DNA of 64,000 nucleotides from the NCBI GenBank assembly GCA_947304355.1, contig CAMZAX010000002.1:1-64000 (forward strand), in the 5' to 3' direction. Positions 26,984-36,546 of the stretch are shown in pieces (the stretch's first letter is position 1; each line of letters opens with the position of its first letter). Source of the stretch: an uncultured Selenomonadales bacterium. GTDB taxonomy: Bacteria > Bacillota > Negativicutes > Selenomonadales > Selenomonadaceae. The translations under genes were made by a program, and so were the position numbers. The notes under the pieces are model-generated. The model did not search any database. It worked only from the letters and a program-made list of their open reading frames with translations, and was not told where the DNA came from.

Positions 26984-27613
26984 TTATCGGAACCACAGAC
27001 GATTTTTTTCGTCGGCGACGGTCGTGGGGTCGCTGTGCCCCGAAAGTAAAACCGTATCGTCGGGCAACGTCAACAGCCGCGCTTTCAAGTTCGCGAATAA
27101 AATTTCTTCGTCGCCGCCGGGAAAGTCCGTGCGCCCGTAGCTGCCGAGGAAAATCGAATCGCCCACGAACGCCACAGAATCCGCCGCGCTGTAGTAAATC
27201 GCGCCGTCGGTCGTGTGCCCCGCCAGCGGTATCAACTTCACGCCGAAATTTTCGTTGGCGGCAAGGGTTATCGTGCTGAAGTCGTCAAGGTACGTCACGT
27301 CGTCAAGCGTCATATCAAGCCCGAAGTAGCTTGACAAATTCCACACGGGATTTTCGGCGTAGACGCGCCCGTTGTGTTGCATACAGACTTCGACGTTGAG
27401 CCGAGCCCTCAAATCTTCAACCGCGCCGATGTGGTCGAAGTGCCCGTGCGTGAGCAAAATTTTTTCAATCGTGAAACCGCGCTCGTCGATGATTCTAAGC
27501 AACGCGTCAGCCTGCGCGCCGGGGTCGATTAAAAATCCGTGCCGCGTCTCGTCGTCGACGTAAAAGTAAGCGTTCGTCTCGAAGACGCCTTGCACCGTCG
27601 TCCGTAAAATCAT
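26984..27613 (-). CDS. MBL-fold metallohydrolase, glyoxalase II-like
   Basis: This 209-residue protein has the metallo-beta-lactamase fold motif THGHFDHIG (near residue 56), a downstream metal-binding GHT, and FVGDSIFLGSYGRTD. Small proteins of this kind hydrolyse thioesters such as lactoyl-thiol adducts. I chose the ATG at 27613 since AGGTG lies 7 bases upstream. It diverges from an HxlR-type regulator 27 bases away, which may control it. Confidence 0.88.
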   Translation of the reverse strand: MILRTTVQGVFETNAYFYVDDETRHGFLIDPGAQADALLRIIDERGFTIEKILLTHGHFDHIGAVEDLRARLNVEVCMQHNGRVYAENPVWNLSSYFGLDMTLDDVTYLDDFSTITLAANENFGVKLIPLAGHTTDGAIYYSAADSVAFVGDSIFLGSYGRTDFPGGDEEILFANLKARLLTLPDDTVLLSGHSDPTTVADEKNRLWFR

Positions 27614-27640
27614 TTGAATCACCTGCCATTGGGGGTTGTC

Positions 27641-27964
27641 ATGGAAAATAAATACGGCGATTGTCCGCTCGAATACGCGCTGGAAATTTTGGGCGGCAAA
27701 TGGAAATTGAAAATCCTTTGGACAATCTACACGTTCAAAGTCATTCGCTTCAACCGCTTGAAACGCGAAGTGCCGGGCATAACCGATTTGATGCTCGCGA
27801 AGATTTTAAAGCTGCTCGTCGAAAACAATATCGTGCAACGGACGCAGTTTAACGAAATACCGCCGCGCGTCGAATACTCGTTGACGGAAAACGGCTTGCA
27901 GTTGGTTGAGTCGCTGTCGAACATTCGGCAGTGGGTTGCGGAGCAAAATCAGCCGGCGAAGTGA
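27641..27964 (+). CDS. HxlR family transcriptional regulator
   Basis: This 107-residue winged-helix protein has the HxlR signature GDCPLEYALEILGGKWKLKI near the N-terminus, then FNRLKREVPGI and a wing (PPRVEYSLTENG). The Cys in GDCPLE occupies the place where redox- or aldehyde-sensing members carry their reactive Cys. The start at 27641 follows GGGGG. It diverges from the MBL hydrolase and overlaps the convergent DsbA-like gene by 16 bases, suggesting control of a thiol or electrophile-stress cluster (inference). Confidence 0.88.
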   Translation: MENKYGDCPLEYALEILGGKWKLKILWTIYTFKVIRFNRLKREVPGITDLMLAKILKLLVENNIVQRTQFNEIPPRVEYSLTENGLQLVESLSNIRQWVAEQNQPAK

Positions 27965-28635
27965 CAGCCGTCCACGCCGCACGTCATGCCGTTGAATTGT
28001 TCTTCAGCCTCGTCAGTCAGCGCGTCGGTTATTGCCTGCTTCAAAATTTCAACGGATTGCGCGCCCGATAAGCCGTATTTCCCGCCGACGACGAAATAGG
28101 GCACGCCGTGAATCCCAAGCCGCGCCGCGTGAATTTCGTCAGCGCGAACGTCTTCTGCGTAACGGTCACCGCTCAAAACGTCGTCGACTTCGGCGGCTTC
28201 AAGCCCGCACTCGGCGGCGATTTTCTTCAAGACGGCGTGATCGCTCAGCTCCAAATTCTTCGTGAAGTACGCGTCGAAAAGTTTCGTGATAATCTCGTCA
28301 TGTCCGCGTTCCTGCGCAAATTTCGTCAGGCGCAGGGCATCAAAGGTGTTGGTGTAGCGCGTCGTAGCGTAGCGGAAGTCAACGCCTTCGCGCCTGCCCA
28401 TCAGCGAAATCTGTTCAATGCGTTCCTTGGCGGCGGGCAAGCTCAAACCGTATTTCAGCGCAAAACGTTCGGGCGTCGACGATTCGACGTTGCGGCTTGC
28501 TTCGGGGTCAAGCTCAAAGCTTTTGAACTCGACGGAAATATTTTTGTTGCCGACCTCGGAAAGAGCCCGCGCCAATCGCTTTTCGCCGATGTAGCAGAAA
28601 GGGCACGCGTAATCCGACCAAATCTCAATCTTCAT
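27949..28635 (-). CDS. DsbA family oxidoreductase (FrnE-like)
   Basis: This 228-residue protein begins IEIWSDYACPFCYIGEKRL, with a CPFC active site in a thioredoxin fold, and has the helical insertion and the cis-Pro loop GIHGVPYFVV. It lacks a signal peptide, so it acts in the cytoplasm, like FrnE thiol-disulfide oxidoreductases. I chose the ATG at 28635 because AGGAGG lies upstream. The C-terminal CGVDGCHFAG adds two further Cys. It is convergent with the HxlR-type regulator and overlaps it by 16 bases. Confidence 0.9.
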   Translation of the reverse strand: MKIEIWSDYACPFCYIGEKRLARALSEVGNKNISVEFKSFELDPEASRNVESSTPERFALKYGLSLPAAKERIEQISLMGRREGVDFRYATTRYTNTFDALRLTKFAQERGHDEIITKLFDAYFTKNLELSDHAVLKKIAAECGLEAAEVDDVLSGDRYAEDVRADEIHAARLGIHGVPYFVVGGKYGLSGAQSVEILKQAITDALTDEAEEQFNGMTCGVDGCHFAG

Positions 28636-28858
28636 GCCAAAAGACCTCCTTCGTTCGGCGTCATTATATCGGCAAAAAAATTTCACGCAAGAACGCAATT
28701 TTTCCTTAGCCGCTATACTCAAGCGAAGTAAACCGCTTGCTGAAATTTTTATGACACAAAGTCTTTCGCAAGTGAAAATTATATGGTAGAATTACGGCGC
28801 ACAATCCGGAACAGTTTCTCTTACGAGTCTCGAATAAATTTTATGGAGGAATGAGAGT

Positions 28859-30019
28859 GTGTTTGAACTTGATGACAACACTTTAGACCAGTTCGCAAAA
28901 ATCAAAGTAATCGGCGTGGGCGGCGGCGGCAACAACGCCGTCAATCGCATGATCTCGCTCGGCTTGGAGGGCGTGGAATTTATCGCCGTCAACACCGACG
29001 CGCAGGCTTTGCTGACGGCAATGGCTCCCAAACGTATGCAAATCGGCGAAAAGCTGACTCGCGGGCTCGGCGCGGGCGCACGACCCGAAATCGGCGAAAA
29101 GGCGGCAATGGAAAGTCGCGAAGACATCATCAACGCCCTGCGCGGCTCGGACATGGTTTTCATAACGGCGGGCATGGGCGGCGGCACCGGCACCGGCGCG
29201 GCACCAGTCGTGGCGGCGTGTGCTCGCGAAATCGGCGCGCTGACCGTCGGCGTCGTCACGCGTCCGTTTACCTTTGAAGGACCCAAGCGCAAGAAAAACG
29301 CCGACATCGGTATCGAAAACCTCAAGCGCAACGTCGACACGATTATCACAATACCCAACGACCGCTTGCTTCAAGTCGTTGACAAAAAGACGCCCATGAC
29401 GCAAGCTTTCACGATAGCAGATGATATTCTGCGCCAAGGCGTCAAGGGCATTTCCGACTTGATAGCCGTGCCGGGTCTTGTCAATCTGGACTTCGCCGAC
29501 GTTAAGTCAATCATGAGCAACGCCGGCTCCGCGCTTATGGGTATCGGCGAGGCTTCGGGCGAAAACGCGACCGTCGACGCCGTGAAAGCCGCAATCGATT
29601 CGCCGCTGTTGGAAACGAGCTTGCAAGGTGCACGCGGCGTCCTGCTCAACATCATGGGCGCAACTGATTCGCTGTCGATGATGGAAGTCAACGAGGCTTC
29701 GACCACTGTGCAAGAAGCCGCTCACCCCGACGCCGAAATCATTTGGGGCGTCAGCGTCGACGAATCTTTGGGCGACAAAGTTTCCGTCACGGTTATTGCC
29801 ACGCGTTTCGACGACGAGGAAGAGGCCTTCGACGAACCCGAACCTGTTCGCCCGACCTTCCAAGAACAGGCACCGCAACCGACGCCGCCGCGCGCACAGG
29901 ACGTGTTGCGTAAATCGCCCTTCGGAAACTTCAACGCCGGCTTCGGCAACACGAACAATCAGCAATCGGGCGGCATTGACGCGATTGAAATCCCGCACTG
30001 GATGCGCACCCGCAAATAA
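28859..30019 (+). CDS. ftsZ: Cell division protein FtsZ
   Basis: This 386-residue tubulin-like GTPase forms the division ring. The GTP-binding segments are [15 protein letters not shown] and [12 protein letters not shown] (near residue 107), and the C-terminal peptide [11 protein letters not shown] binds FtsA and other anchors. A variable linker lies between about residues 320 and 370. The GTG at 28859 has GGAGGA 7 bases upstream. No ftsA or ftsQ is adjacent; the gene stands alone between a DsbA-like gene and the RND pump. Confidence 0.98.
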   Translation: MFELDDNTLDQFAKIKVIGVGGGGNNAVNRMISLGLEGVEFIAVNTDAQALLTAMAPKRMQIGEKLTRGLGAGARPEIGEKAAMESREDIINALRGSDMVFITAGMGGGTGTGAAPVVAACAREIGALTVGVVTRPFTFEGPKRKKNADIGIENLKRNVDTIITIPNDRLLQVVDKKTPMTQAFTIADDILRQGVKGISDLIAVPGLVNLDFADVKSIMSNAGSALMGIGEASGENATVDAVKAAIDSPLLETSLQGARGVLLNIMGATDSLSMMEVNEASTTVQEAAHPDAEIIWGVSVDESLGDKVSVTVIATRFDDEEEAFDEPEPVRPTFQEQAPQPTPPRAQDVLRKSPFGNFNAGFGNTNNQQSGGIDAIEIPHWMRTRK

Positions 30020-30040
30020 GTCACGGCATCAAAAAATTTT

Positions 30041-30076
30041 TGCGTCGTCGAGAAATTCGGCGGCGTGATTTTTTTT
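30041..30076 (+). terminator. Intrinsic terminator of ftsZ
   Basis: CGTCGTCG (30043-30050) and CGGCGGCG (30058-30065) pair with two G-U wobbles around a 7-base loop. A run of T follows (30069-30076). It begins about 22 bases after the ftsZ stop codon. Confidence 0.75.
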
Positions 30077-30081
30077 GCAAC

Positions 30082-30110
30082 AAAAAAGCCCACCGACGTA
30101 TCGAAGGGCA
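30082..30110 (-). terminator. Intrinsic terminator of the RND pump operon
   Basis: On the minus strand GCCC and GGGC enclose a loop of about 15 bases, partly self-paired, and are followed by TTTTTTG. It lies about 20 bases after the stop codon of the permease gene. Confidence 0.6.
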
Positions 30111-30129
30111 AACTTCATTGAACGTTGTC

Positions 30130-33100
30130 TTATTCGGGTTTGGAATTCGATTCAACCGTTGCAGGTGAACTTTCTTCCGCAACTTTATTTTTGCCGAAAA
30201 GTTTTTGCACGATATGTTGAACCACCACGAAGAAGACCGGGATTAAAAATATTCCCAGGAACGTCGCGACAGTCATGCCGCCGACGACAGCCACGCCCAT
30301 GGAATTGCGCGCCGCCGAGCCTGCGCCCGAAGCCGTCGCCAAAGGCAAGCAACCGATTATGAACGCGAACGACGTCATCAATATCGGGCGAAGGCGCAAG
30401 CCCGCCGACTCCAACGACGCTTTAACTGCCTCCATGCCTTTATCCGTGCGCATCTTTGCGAATTCGACGATAAGTATCGCGTTCTTCGCCGCGAGCCCCA
30501 TTATCATGATAACGCCGATTTGCATGTAAATGCTGTTTTGGAAACCGGGATTGCCGACGCCGAAATTGTTCGTGTAGTAATTCAAGACGAACTCGGAAAG
30601 CAACGCGCCGAAAACGCCCGTGGGAACCGTCATCAAGACGGAGAACGGCACCGACCAACTTTCATACAGCGCGGCAAGGCAAAGGAACACGAACACCAAC
30701 GCCAATGCCATAACTTGCCCCGTCGAGCCCGATGCTTTTTGCTCTTCGCGAGATTGTCCCGACCATTCTATGCCGAAGCCCGTAGGCGCGACTTGATGCA
30801 CAACGTCCGTCAACGCTGCCATTGCTTGACCCGACGAATAACCTTCGGCGGGTTGCGCTTGAATCAGCACGGAACGTTTGCCGTTGAAGCGCGTGACCTG
30901 CGTCGTGCCGGTGTTGAGCGTGTGGCTTATCAACGTGTCGAGCGGAACGAATTGCCCGCCGGAGCCTCTTACGTACATAAATTTCAGCATGTCGACTTCA
31001 CCGCGAAAGTAAACGTCCGATTGCATGACGACCTTGTACGTACGCCCGAACCTGTCGTAATCGTCGACCTGCATACCGCCGAAATTGACTTGCAACGCGC
31101 TGTAAACGTCCGCGAGATCCACACCGAGCATTTCGATTTTTTTCTGGTCAAGTTCGTATTTGTAACTGGGCGACGTCACGCTGAACGTTGTGTTCACGCC
31201 TTGAAGTTCGGGGCGCGTATTCGCCGCGCTGACGATTTGATCTGTAATGTCGGACAGTTCGCTGTCGGAGTGGCTTTCCTGGTCGATAAGTTGCATTGTC
31301 AAGCCGCCGACTTGACCGAGACCCGGCAATGCGGGCGGGTTTGCACCCATTACAAAAGCTTCGGGAGCCGCGCCGTTGCCGACAATAAAGACGTTTTCAA
31401 TCGCGGCGGCCACCGATTTTTCAAAGTCCGCGCGTTCTGCCCAAGGATACATGCTTATGAACAACGTCGACGCCGAAGACTTTGTGCCGCTGGAAATTAC
31501 GTTGTAGCCCGCGACCGAAATGACATCCTTAATGCCGGGGACGTTCGCGCGAATGGCGTCGGCAACCTTGTCAGTCGTCATTGACGTGCGGTTGAGCGAC
31601 GTGCCTTCGGGCAACATGACCGCCGCGACGAAGTAACCTTGATCCTCGTCCGGAACGAACGTAGACGGCAAAATTTTGAACAGCAACCCCGTCAAGCCGC
31701 AGACAATCAGCATGAAGACGACAGCCAATTTGGTGCCGCTTATGATTTTGGCGACAATGCCGACATAAGAATTTTTCGTGCGCTCGAACCAGTTGTTGAA
31801 CGCGTCAAAGAATTTGCTGAAGAAATTTTTCTTGCCGTGTTCGTGCGGCTTGAGAATCATTGCGCAAAGAGCGGGCGTCAATGTGAGCGCGACGAATGCC
31901 GACAAGCCCATTGACACCGCGATTGTCAGCGCGAATTGACGATACAAAATGCCCGTCATGCCGCCGAGGAACGCTATCGGGATGAAGACCGCCGACAACA
32001 CGAACGCTATCGCGACGACAGGACCTTGAACTTCCTCCATTGCGACTTCGGTTGCCTCGACGGGATTCAAGCCGCGCTCCATGTGCTGTTCGACGTTTTC
32101 GATAACGACAATCGCGTCGTCGACGACCAAGCCGATTGCCAAAACCATTGCGAACAGCGTCAGCGTGTTAATCGTGAAACCGAGCACCGTGAACGCTGCG
32201 AACGTTCCAAGCAACGACACTGGCACCGCCAACAGCGGAATTACCGTGGCGCGGAAACTCTGCAGGAAAATAAAAATGACCAACACGACCAGAACCAACG
32301 CTTCAAAGAACGTGTGCGCGACTTCGTTGATTGACGCCTTGATAAATTCCGTGTTGTCCAAGACTTGACCGTATTTGATGCCTTCGGGCAAATTTTTTTC
32401 TGCCTCGTGAAGGATGCGCTTGACTTCGCCGATCGTTTCAAGGGCGTTGGCGTCGCTCGTCAAGTTGATTATGAACGGCACCGAAGTGTAACCGTTGAAC
32501 TTGCCGACGTAAGTGTTCGACTGCTGACCGATTTCGACACGCGCCACGTCTTTCAAGTAGACGAATGCACCGGCGTTACCGGTCTTCAAGATGATATTCT
32601 CGAATTGTTCGGGCGTTTCAAGGCGACCTTGAATTTGCCCGGTGTACTCTTTTTCTTGACCTTGCGCGACAGGCAACTTGCCGATTGAGCCCGCCGCTGC
32701 CTGAGCGTTTTGCGTTTTGATTGCGTTTTGAACGTCCGCGACAGTCAAGCCGAAGTTCGCGAGCTTTTCGGGATTTATCCACACGCGCAAGGCATAATTC
32801 GCGCTCAATATCTGAACTTGACCGACGCCCTTGACGCGCTTCAAATCATCGGCAATGTAAATGTCCGCGTAGTTTTTTATGAACGCCGTATCGTAAAGCC
32901 CGTTGTCGCAGTAGAAAGCAAAAATCATCGCCATATCCTGCGAAGACTTGGTAGTCGTCACGCCGGAGGCAATGACCGTTTCCGGCAAGTTTGAATTGGC
33001 GGAGGCGACGTTGTTCTGAACTTTAACGGAGTCCATGTCGCCGTCGGTGCCGACCTCGAAGAAAACGTTCAGCGCGTAACTGCCGTCGTCGTTTGAGTTA

Positions 33101-33339
33101 GAGCTCATGTAGTCCATGCCCTGCGTGCCGTTGACGCGGTTTTCTATAACCTGCGCGACAGCTTGATTGACGACGCTTGCGTTTGCGCCGGGATAAAAAG
33201 CACTGACGTTGATTGTCGGCGGCGAGATGTTCGGGTATTGCGCGATTGGCGTATTGAGCCCCGCGATTATACCGATAAGGCTGATAATGATTGCTATGAC
33301 GATTGCGAAAACCGGTCGGTGAATAAAAAACTTTGCCAC
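30130..33339 (-). CDS. RND multidrug efflux permease (AcrB/MexB type)
   Basis: This 1069-residue inner-membrane pump exports hydrophobic compounds using the proton gradient. It starts KFFIHRPVFAIVIAI and carries the proton-relay Asp pair in LAIGLVVDDAIVVIENVE (near residue 405), plus two large periplasmic loops and twelve membrane helices. The GNxNNP-type region is replaced by PALPGLGQVGG, typical of the HAE1 group. The adaptor gene is immediately upstream. No TolC-type outer-membrane channel is in the window. Confidence 0.97.
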   Translation of the reverse strand: MAKFFIHRPVFAIVIAIIISLIGIIAGLNTPIAQYPNISPPTINVSAFYPGANASVVNQAVAQVIENRVNGTQGMDYMSSNSNDDGSYALNVFFEVGTDGDMDSVKVQNNVASANSNLPETVIASGVTTTKSSQDMAMIFAFYCDNGLYDTAFIKNYADIYIADDLKRVKGVGQVQILSANYALRVWINPEKLANFGLTVADVQNAIKTQNAQAAAGSIGKLPVAQGQEKEYTGQIQGRLETPEQFENIILKTGNAGAFVYLKDVARVEIGQQSNTYVGKFNGYTSVPFIINLTSDANALETIGEVKRILHEAEKNLPEGIKYGQVLDNTEFIKASINEVAHTFFEALVLVVLVIFIFLQSFRATVIPLLAVPVSLLGTFAAFTVLGFTINTLTLFAMVLAIGLVVDDAIVVIENVEQHMERGLNPVEATEVAMEEVQGPVVAIAFVLSAVFIPIAFLGGMTGILYRQFALTIAVSMGLSAFVALTLTPALCAMILKPHEHGKKNFFSKFFDAFNNWFERTKNSYVGIVAKIISGTKLAVVFMLIVCGLTGLLFKILPSTFVPDEDQGYFVAAVMLPEGTSLNRTSMTTDKVADAIRANVPGIKDVISVAGYNVISSGTKSSASTLFISMYPWAERADFEKSVAAAIENVFIVGNGAAPEAFVMGANPPALPGLGQVGGLTMQLIDQESHSDSELSDITDQIVSAANTRPELQGVNTTFSVTSPSYKYELDQKKIEMLGVDLADVYSALQVNFGGMQVDDYDRFGRTYKVVMQSDVYFRGEVDMLKFMYVRGSGGQFVPLDTLISHTLNTGTTQVTRFNGKRSVLIQAQPAEGYSSGQAMAALTDVVHQVAPTGFGIEWSGQSREEQKASGSTGQVMALALVFVFLCLAALYESWSVPFSVLMTVPTGVFGALLSEFVLNYYTNNFGVGNPGFQNSIYMQIGVIMIMGLAAKNAILIVEFAKMRTDKGMEAVKASLESAGLRLRPILMTSFAFIIGCLPLATASGAGSAARNSMGVAVVGGMTVATFLGIFLIPVFFVVVQHIVQKLFGKNKVAEESSPATVESNSKPE

Positions 33340-33351
33340 GCGTTATTCACC

Positions 33352-34545
33352 TCACTTATTTGCGTTGCTTTCGACATCAAAAATTTCTGCGCTGGGGTTG
33401 AACGAAAAGCCCATATCTTTCGCGGTGACCTGTGTCACTTCTAAAGGCATGCCTTCGCGCAAATTCGTCAAGCCCTCGACGACAATCAAATCGTCAGGCT
33501 TCAAGCCGCTTTTGACGACGTAATACGAGCCGATTTTTTCGCCGAGCGTGATTTTGCGGACGGCAGACGTATTGTCGGAGCGGGCGACGATAACCAACGT
33601 TTCGCCCAAAAGTTGTTGCAAAGCGCGTTCGGGGACAAGCATTGCGCCGGGAATGTTGAGCCCCGTGATTTCGACGCGTGCATACATGCCGGGGACGAGC
33701 AAGCTGTTGGGATTTGGGAAAATCGTGCGAATCGTCAACGTGCCGGTTTCGTTGCCGAGCGTGCGGTCGTATTCGGCGAATTTGCCTTGATACGGATAGG
33801 TTGAGCCGTCGGCGAGCGTCAACGAAATTTTAAAGTTCGGTTGAGCCCTGCCTCTTTCCCTGTCGGCACGTTCGCCTCTGGACAGGCGCAGATATTCTTG
33901 TTCTGAAACGGCGAACTGCACAAACACGGGGTCAACCAAACCGATTGTCGCCAGCGGCGTACTTCCTGCGTTTGCGAGCGTGCCGACGGGTACATCGTCA
34001 ATGCCGAGCCTGCCGCTCATGGGCGCGTAAACGATAGTATCTTCAAGGTCGTCCTTTGCCTTTTGCAAGAGAGCTTCGTTGGCGGCGACTTCGGATTCTT
34101 GCGATTTGACGGCAGCGCGTTGATTGGCAAGCGTCTGTTCGGATATTGCGCTTGATTGCCAAAGTTCCTCGTCGCGTTGCAGGTCGACGCGTTCCTTAGC
34201 CAAATTCGTCTTGGACTTGGCGAGATTGGCCTCCGCCTCAAGAACTTTCGTGGTGTATTGGCGGTCGTCTATTTTGAACAAGCGTTGCCCTTCGACGACA
34301 TCTTGACCGCCCTTGACGTATTTTTCGACAACGGAGCCGGTGACTTTGGATTGAACTTTCATTTCGTCGCGGTCGATTACTTGTCCGCTGTACGACATAG
34401 TCAACGGCGCGTCGGTCGTCAAAACTTTCATCGCCTTGACAGGTGTCGGGAATTCTTGCGCAGCTTGATTTTCGGCGTCTTCGCCGCCGCCGCAGCCTGC
34501 CAAAAGCAACGACGCCGCACAAATTATGGTCGGAAGTATTTTCAT
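33352..34545 (-). CDS. RND efflux periplasmic adaptor lipoprotein (AcrA type)
   Basis: This 397-residue membrane-fusion protein begins with a lipoprotein signal whose lipobox is LLAGC. The barrel-sandwich (VQSKVTGSVVEKYVKGGQDV), alpha-hairpin (about residues 95-165), beta-barrel and membrane-proximal domains follow. It links the RND permease to an outer-membrane channel. I chose the ATG at 34545 because the lipoprotein signal starts there; it has no clear ribosome-binding site. A GAGGAG site upstream serves an ATG at 34600 in another frame, possibly a leader peptide. Confidence 0.9.
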   Translation of the reverse strand: MKILPTIICAASLLLAGCGGGEDAENQAAQEFPTPVKAMKVLTTDAPLTMSYSGQVIDRDEMKVQSKVTGSVVEKYVKGGQDVVEGQRLFKIDDRQYTTKVLEAEANLAKSKTNLAKERVDLQRDEELWQSSAISEQTLANQRAAVKSQESEVAANEALLQKAKDDLEDTIVYAPMSGRLGIDDVPVGTLANAGSTPLATIGLVDPVFVQFAVSEQEYLRLSRGERADRERGRAQPNFKISLTLADGSTYPYQGKFAEYDRTLGNETGTLTIRTIFPNPNSLLVPGMYARVEITGLNIPGAMLVPERALQQLLGETLVIVARSDNTSAVRKITLGEKIGSYYVVKSGLKPDDLIVVEGLTNLREGMPLEVTQVTAKDMGFSFNPSAEIFDVESNANK

Positions 34546-34692
34546 AATAATCGCGGTACAACTGCTCCAACGTATGTGATTGGGGGGAGAAGCACCACAT
34601 TTCTCTCCTCTCGTGTTTGTCTGTAAAAATTTTTTCAAAAGCCTCCTATGAAATTTTCGACAGCGACGCGGATATATTCGCCTCAAGCCGAA

Positions 34693-35802
34693 TCAATGAA
34701 GTTCCGCAGGGTCGGCGAGCCAATCCTCAAGCTTCGGGCTGTTTGAAGTTGTCCACGGGGTTTTACGAACGGCTTCGCCGCACCAATGACACATTTCAAC
34801 ATTGCCGTCGAGCATGGGGAGCAACGCGGCGAAATTCGGCGCGTACAAGTCGACGCCCGTCGCTTTGGGATAATTTTTTATTCCGAATCGTTCCGCAAAT
34901 CTGTAACTCAACGCATCAACAGGGCATTTGTAAATCCTTCCGTCGCGCAGAAAACGGCAACCGTCATTAGTGCAACCGGCACGAGATTTTTCGGGATTAT
35001 GCCCCGCACGCAATGTCATAAACACAAGGAATTCATCTTTAACCGAATCAATCAAGTGGAAGACTATTCCGTTGGCAACAAGAGTTTCTTTTATTTTGTC
35101 TGCCATTTTTAAAGTTGGCGGGTAAGCAGAAATATCGACATCGCATTTGGTTTCACGCAAAGTGTCAAAAAGTTTTTTCGGAGCGGCAGGGATAAGCAAA
35201 CCGTTCGTTACGACTTGTATGTATGTGTTCGGAAGATATTCGCGAGAAACTTTTATGTATTCGTCGAGATTTTTCAAAAGCAAAGGCTCCCCGCCGAGCA
35301 AGCGAAATTTGCCAACATCAACCATTTGCGACAGTTGCCGAACGTCGCGCCGAAAAGTTTCAAGCGGATAAACTTCACTTGTCTTGAAAAGCCCGGCGAA
35401 ATGCGTACATCCTTTGCAATTCAAATTGCACCCGTCAACAAGATTTGTTTCAAGGTAAGGAATGTAAATTTTATTTGCGTCGAGCAAGTATAAAGAATTA
35501 AATGGATTGAAACAAATCAGTCCGACTTTCGGGATATTATAAAACTTGCAAGTTTGAACGACGGCTTTCGTGAATTCGTTTTGCCCGTCCTCAGCAATGA
35601 TCACGTCGTCGAGTTCGCCCGCGTTCACGAGCCGCCTGAAGTCAAAGAACGTTATCGGCGGGAGATTGGTAAATTGATTACCCCCCCCCCTCCGCATTGA
35701 TACGAAGTCGCGAATAAAAAATGTGAATTCGATGCCGCTGTTTTGCAAGCCCGCTTGAACTTGCAGGGCGAGCGGCGGATAACCGCAAATGGCAACCTTC
35801 AT
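34693..35802 (-). CDS. Radical SAM protein with SPASM-like C-terminus
   Basis: This 369-residue protein starts with a Rossmann-like segment (VAICGYPPLALQVQAGLQ). The radical SAM core follows with CNLNCKGC (near residue 125) binding the iron-sulfur cluster and LLGGEPLL binding S-adenosylmethionine. A C-terminal Cys-rich part (CTNDGC, CPVD, CHWCGE) probably binds a further cluster. I cannot assign a substrate; similar proteins are found in cell-surface glycan loci. A run of ten G in codons 37-40 could make expression phase variable. The gene follows an amino-acid ABC ATPase gene by 12 bases. Confidence 0.8.
   Translation of the reverse strand: MKVAICGYPPLALQVQAGLQNSGIEFTFFIRDFVSMRRGGGNQFTNLPPITFFDFRRLVNAGELDDVIIAEDGQNEFTKAVVQTCKFYNIPKVGLICFNPFNSLYLLDANKIYIPYLETNLVDGCNLNCKGCTHFAGLFKTSEVYPLETFRRDVRQLSQMVDVGKFRLLGGEPLLLKNLDEYIKVSREYLPNTYIQVVTNGLLIPAAPKKLFDTLRETKCDVDISAYPPTLKMADKIKETLVANGIVFHLIDSVKDEFLVFMTLRAGHNPEKSRAGCTNDGCRFLRDGRIYKCPVDALSYRFAERFGIKNYPKATGVDLYAPNFAALLPMLDGNVEMCHWCGEAVRKTPWTTSNSPKLEDWLADPAELH
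35681..35690. repeat. 10-base poly-C/G tract in the radical SAM gene
   Basis: Ten C on the plus strand correspond to ten G in the coding strand, at codons for Arg-Gly-Gly-Gly about 37-40 residues into the protein. The current length keeps the frame open. A change of one base would truncate the protein near residue 40. Confidence 0.85.
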
Positions 35803-35814
35803 GCGTTAAGCTCC

Positions 35815-36534
35815 CTACAAAATTTTCGACAGGAAAGCGCGGGTGCGTTCTTCCTGCGGATGTTCAAAAACGTCTTTGGGTTTGCCCTGTTCGACGATAT
35901 AGCCGCCGTCGACGAAGAGGAGCCGCGTGCCGACTTCGCGGGCGAAACCCATCTCGTGCGTGACGATAATCATGGTCATGCCGCTTTCGGCGAGGCGTTG
36001 CATGACGTCGAGGACTTCGCCGACCATTTCGGGGTCAAGCGCGCTTGTCGGTTCGTCGAACAGCATAACTTTCGGCTGCATGGCAAGGGCGCGGGCAATG
36101 GCGACGCGTTGTTGCTGTCCGCCGCTGAGCTGATTCGGATACGCCTCCGCCTTGTCGCCGAGCCCCACGCGGTCAAGCAAATCCTGCGCGATCTGTTCGG
36201 CGCGCGAGCGTGCAATCTTGCGAACTTTCATCGGCGCGAGCGTGATGTTGTCCAAAACCGTCATATGCGGAAACAAGTTGAAGCGTTGGAAAACCATGCC
36301 GACTTCTTCGCGGACTTTGTTGATGTTGGCGTCGCTGTCCATTGGTATGCCGTCGACGGTAATCGTGCCGCCGGTTGGCTCCTCCAAAAAATTTATGCAA
36401 CGCAAAAGTGTCGACTTGCCACTGCCCGAAGGTCCGATTATAACGACGACTTCGCGTTCGTCGATATGCAAGTCAATGCCCTTGAGGACGTGCAGGTCGC
36501 CGAAAGATTTTTTCAAGCCTTTAATTTCAATCAT
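35815..36534 (-). CDS. glnQ: Polar amino acid ABC transporter, ATP-binding protein
   Basis: This 239-residue ATPase has Walker [10 protein letters not shown], the Q-loop in [13 protein letters not shown], signature [15 protein letters not shown] and Walker [15 protein letters not shown]. The sequence is typical of the GlnQ/HisP group energising amino acid import. No permease or binding-protein genes are adjacent, so the transporter is incomplete here. It follows the FlgF-like gene by 12 bases. Confidence 0.93.
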   Translation of the reverse strand: MIEIKGLKKSFGDLHVLKGIDLHIDEREVVVIIGPSGSGKSTLLRCINFLEEPTGGTITVDGIPMDSDANINKVREEVGMVFQRFNLFPHMTVLDNITLAPMKVRKIARSRAEQIAQDLLDRVGLGDKAEAYPNQLSGGQQQRVAIARALAMQPKVMLFDEPTSALDPEMVGEVLDVMQRLAESGMTMIIVTHEMGFAREVGTRLLFVDGGYIVEQGKPKDVFEHPQEERTRAFLSKIL

Positions 36535-36546
36535 GACGTGTCACCG

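Noticed and set aside
34238-34600. Minus-strand ORF starting at 34600 with a good ribosome-binding site, overlapping the RND adaptor gene
   Set aside because: Most of it overlaps the adaptor frame and becomes Arg-rich shadow sequence; at best the first part could be a leader peptide.
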